Of a stretch of DNA of 5,690 bases, positions 5,690 to 5,690 are shown one piece after another. Below the pieces are notes generated by a model. The model had not been told where the DNA came from. It saw only the letters and a list, made by a program, of their open reading frames with translations, and made no database searches. Position numbers and translations under genes: made by a program. Source of the stretch: an uncultured Atopobium sp. Its GTDB lineage: Bacteria > Actinomycetota > Coriobacteriia > Coriobacteriales > Atopobiaceae. Every line of letters begins with the position of its first letter. Within the stretch, counting starts at the first letter, position 1. The stretch is from NCBI GenBank assembly GCA_900555335.1, contig USKU01000075.1, positions 1-5,690 of the forward strand. The letters run 5' to 3'.

Positions 5690-5690
5690 G

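Noticed and set aside
2979..5690. The octamer CACCTGCG recurs at 2979-2986, 4036-4043 and 5683-5690
   Set aside because: Two copies lie in or enter coding sequence, spacing is irregular and flanks share nothing, so three copies of an 8-mer are not convincing as a site.
1..5690. CRISPR array, tRNA/rRNA genes, insertion sequence or phage attachment site
   Set aside because: No regularly spaced repeats, no cloverleaf-like segments in the gaps, no transposase or integrase motifs and no terminal inverted repeats were seen.

Overview
The window looks like the chromosome of a Gram-positive bacterium of moderate GC content. It carries a cell-wall protein with an LPETG sorting signal, InlB-type repeats and a MucBP-like module, a CPBP membrane protease, and strong AGGAG-type ribosome binding sites. 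Host-associated Actinobacteria of the Coriobacteriia (Atopobium/Lancefieldella-like) or a Firmicute would fit. This taxonomic reading is inference; no rRNA or marker gene is present.

Every recognised gene is on the minus strand, so reading order runs from the right edge to the left. First comes the C-terminal end of a TipAS-type (MerR/TipA ligand-binding domain) protein (5597-5689). Next is a PNP/UDP-family nucleoside phosphorylase with a GTG start (4764-5531), then a protein of the L-2-amino-thiazoline-4-carboxylic acid (ATC) hydrolase family (4045-4653), then a CPBP/CAAX-type intramembrane protease (2968-3957). A 32-nt perfect inverted repeat (2893-2924) separates these from a large surface protein at 220-2799, which ends at a clear intrinsic terminator (162-197). 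At the extreme left edge a strong Shine-Dalgarno (9-19) implies that another minus-strand gene starts exactly at or just beyond base 1.

The most notable feature is the surface protein. Its signal-peptide half (1906-2799) and its LPETG half (220-1827) lie in the same frame. They are separated only by one TAG codon (1906-1908) and 26 further sense codons. With the amber codon read through, the product would be a normal 859-residue wall-anchored adhesin-like protein. As the sequence stands, the N-terminal half would be secreted without an anchor, and the C-terminal half has neither a signal peptide nor a visible ribosome binding site. The alternatives are a recent nonsense mutation, a sequencing error, or suppression/readthrough.

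The other genes do not form an obvious shared pathway. Each has its own ribosome binding site, and gaps are about 65-170 nt, so independent or loosely coupled transcription is as likely as one operon. I did not find a mobile element, CRISPR array, tRNA or rRNA. I do not see evidence for an entirely new system here. The interrupted adhesin, and the in-frame repeats flanking its stop, are the observations most worth checking.
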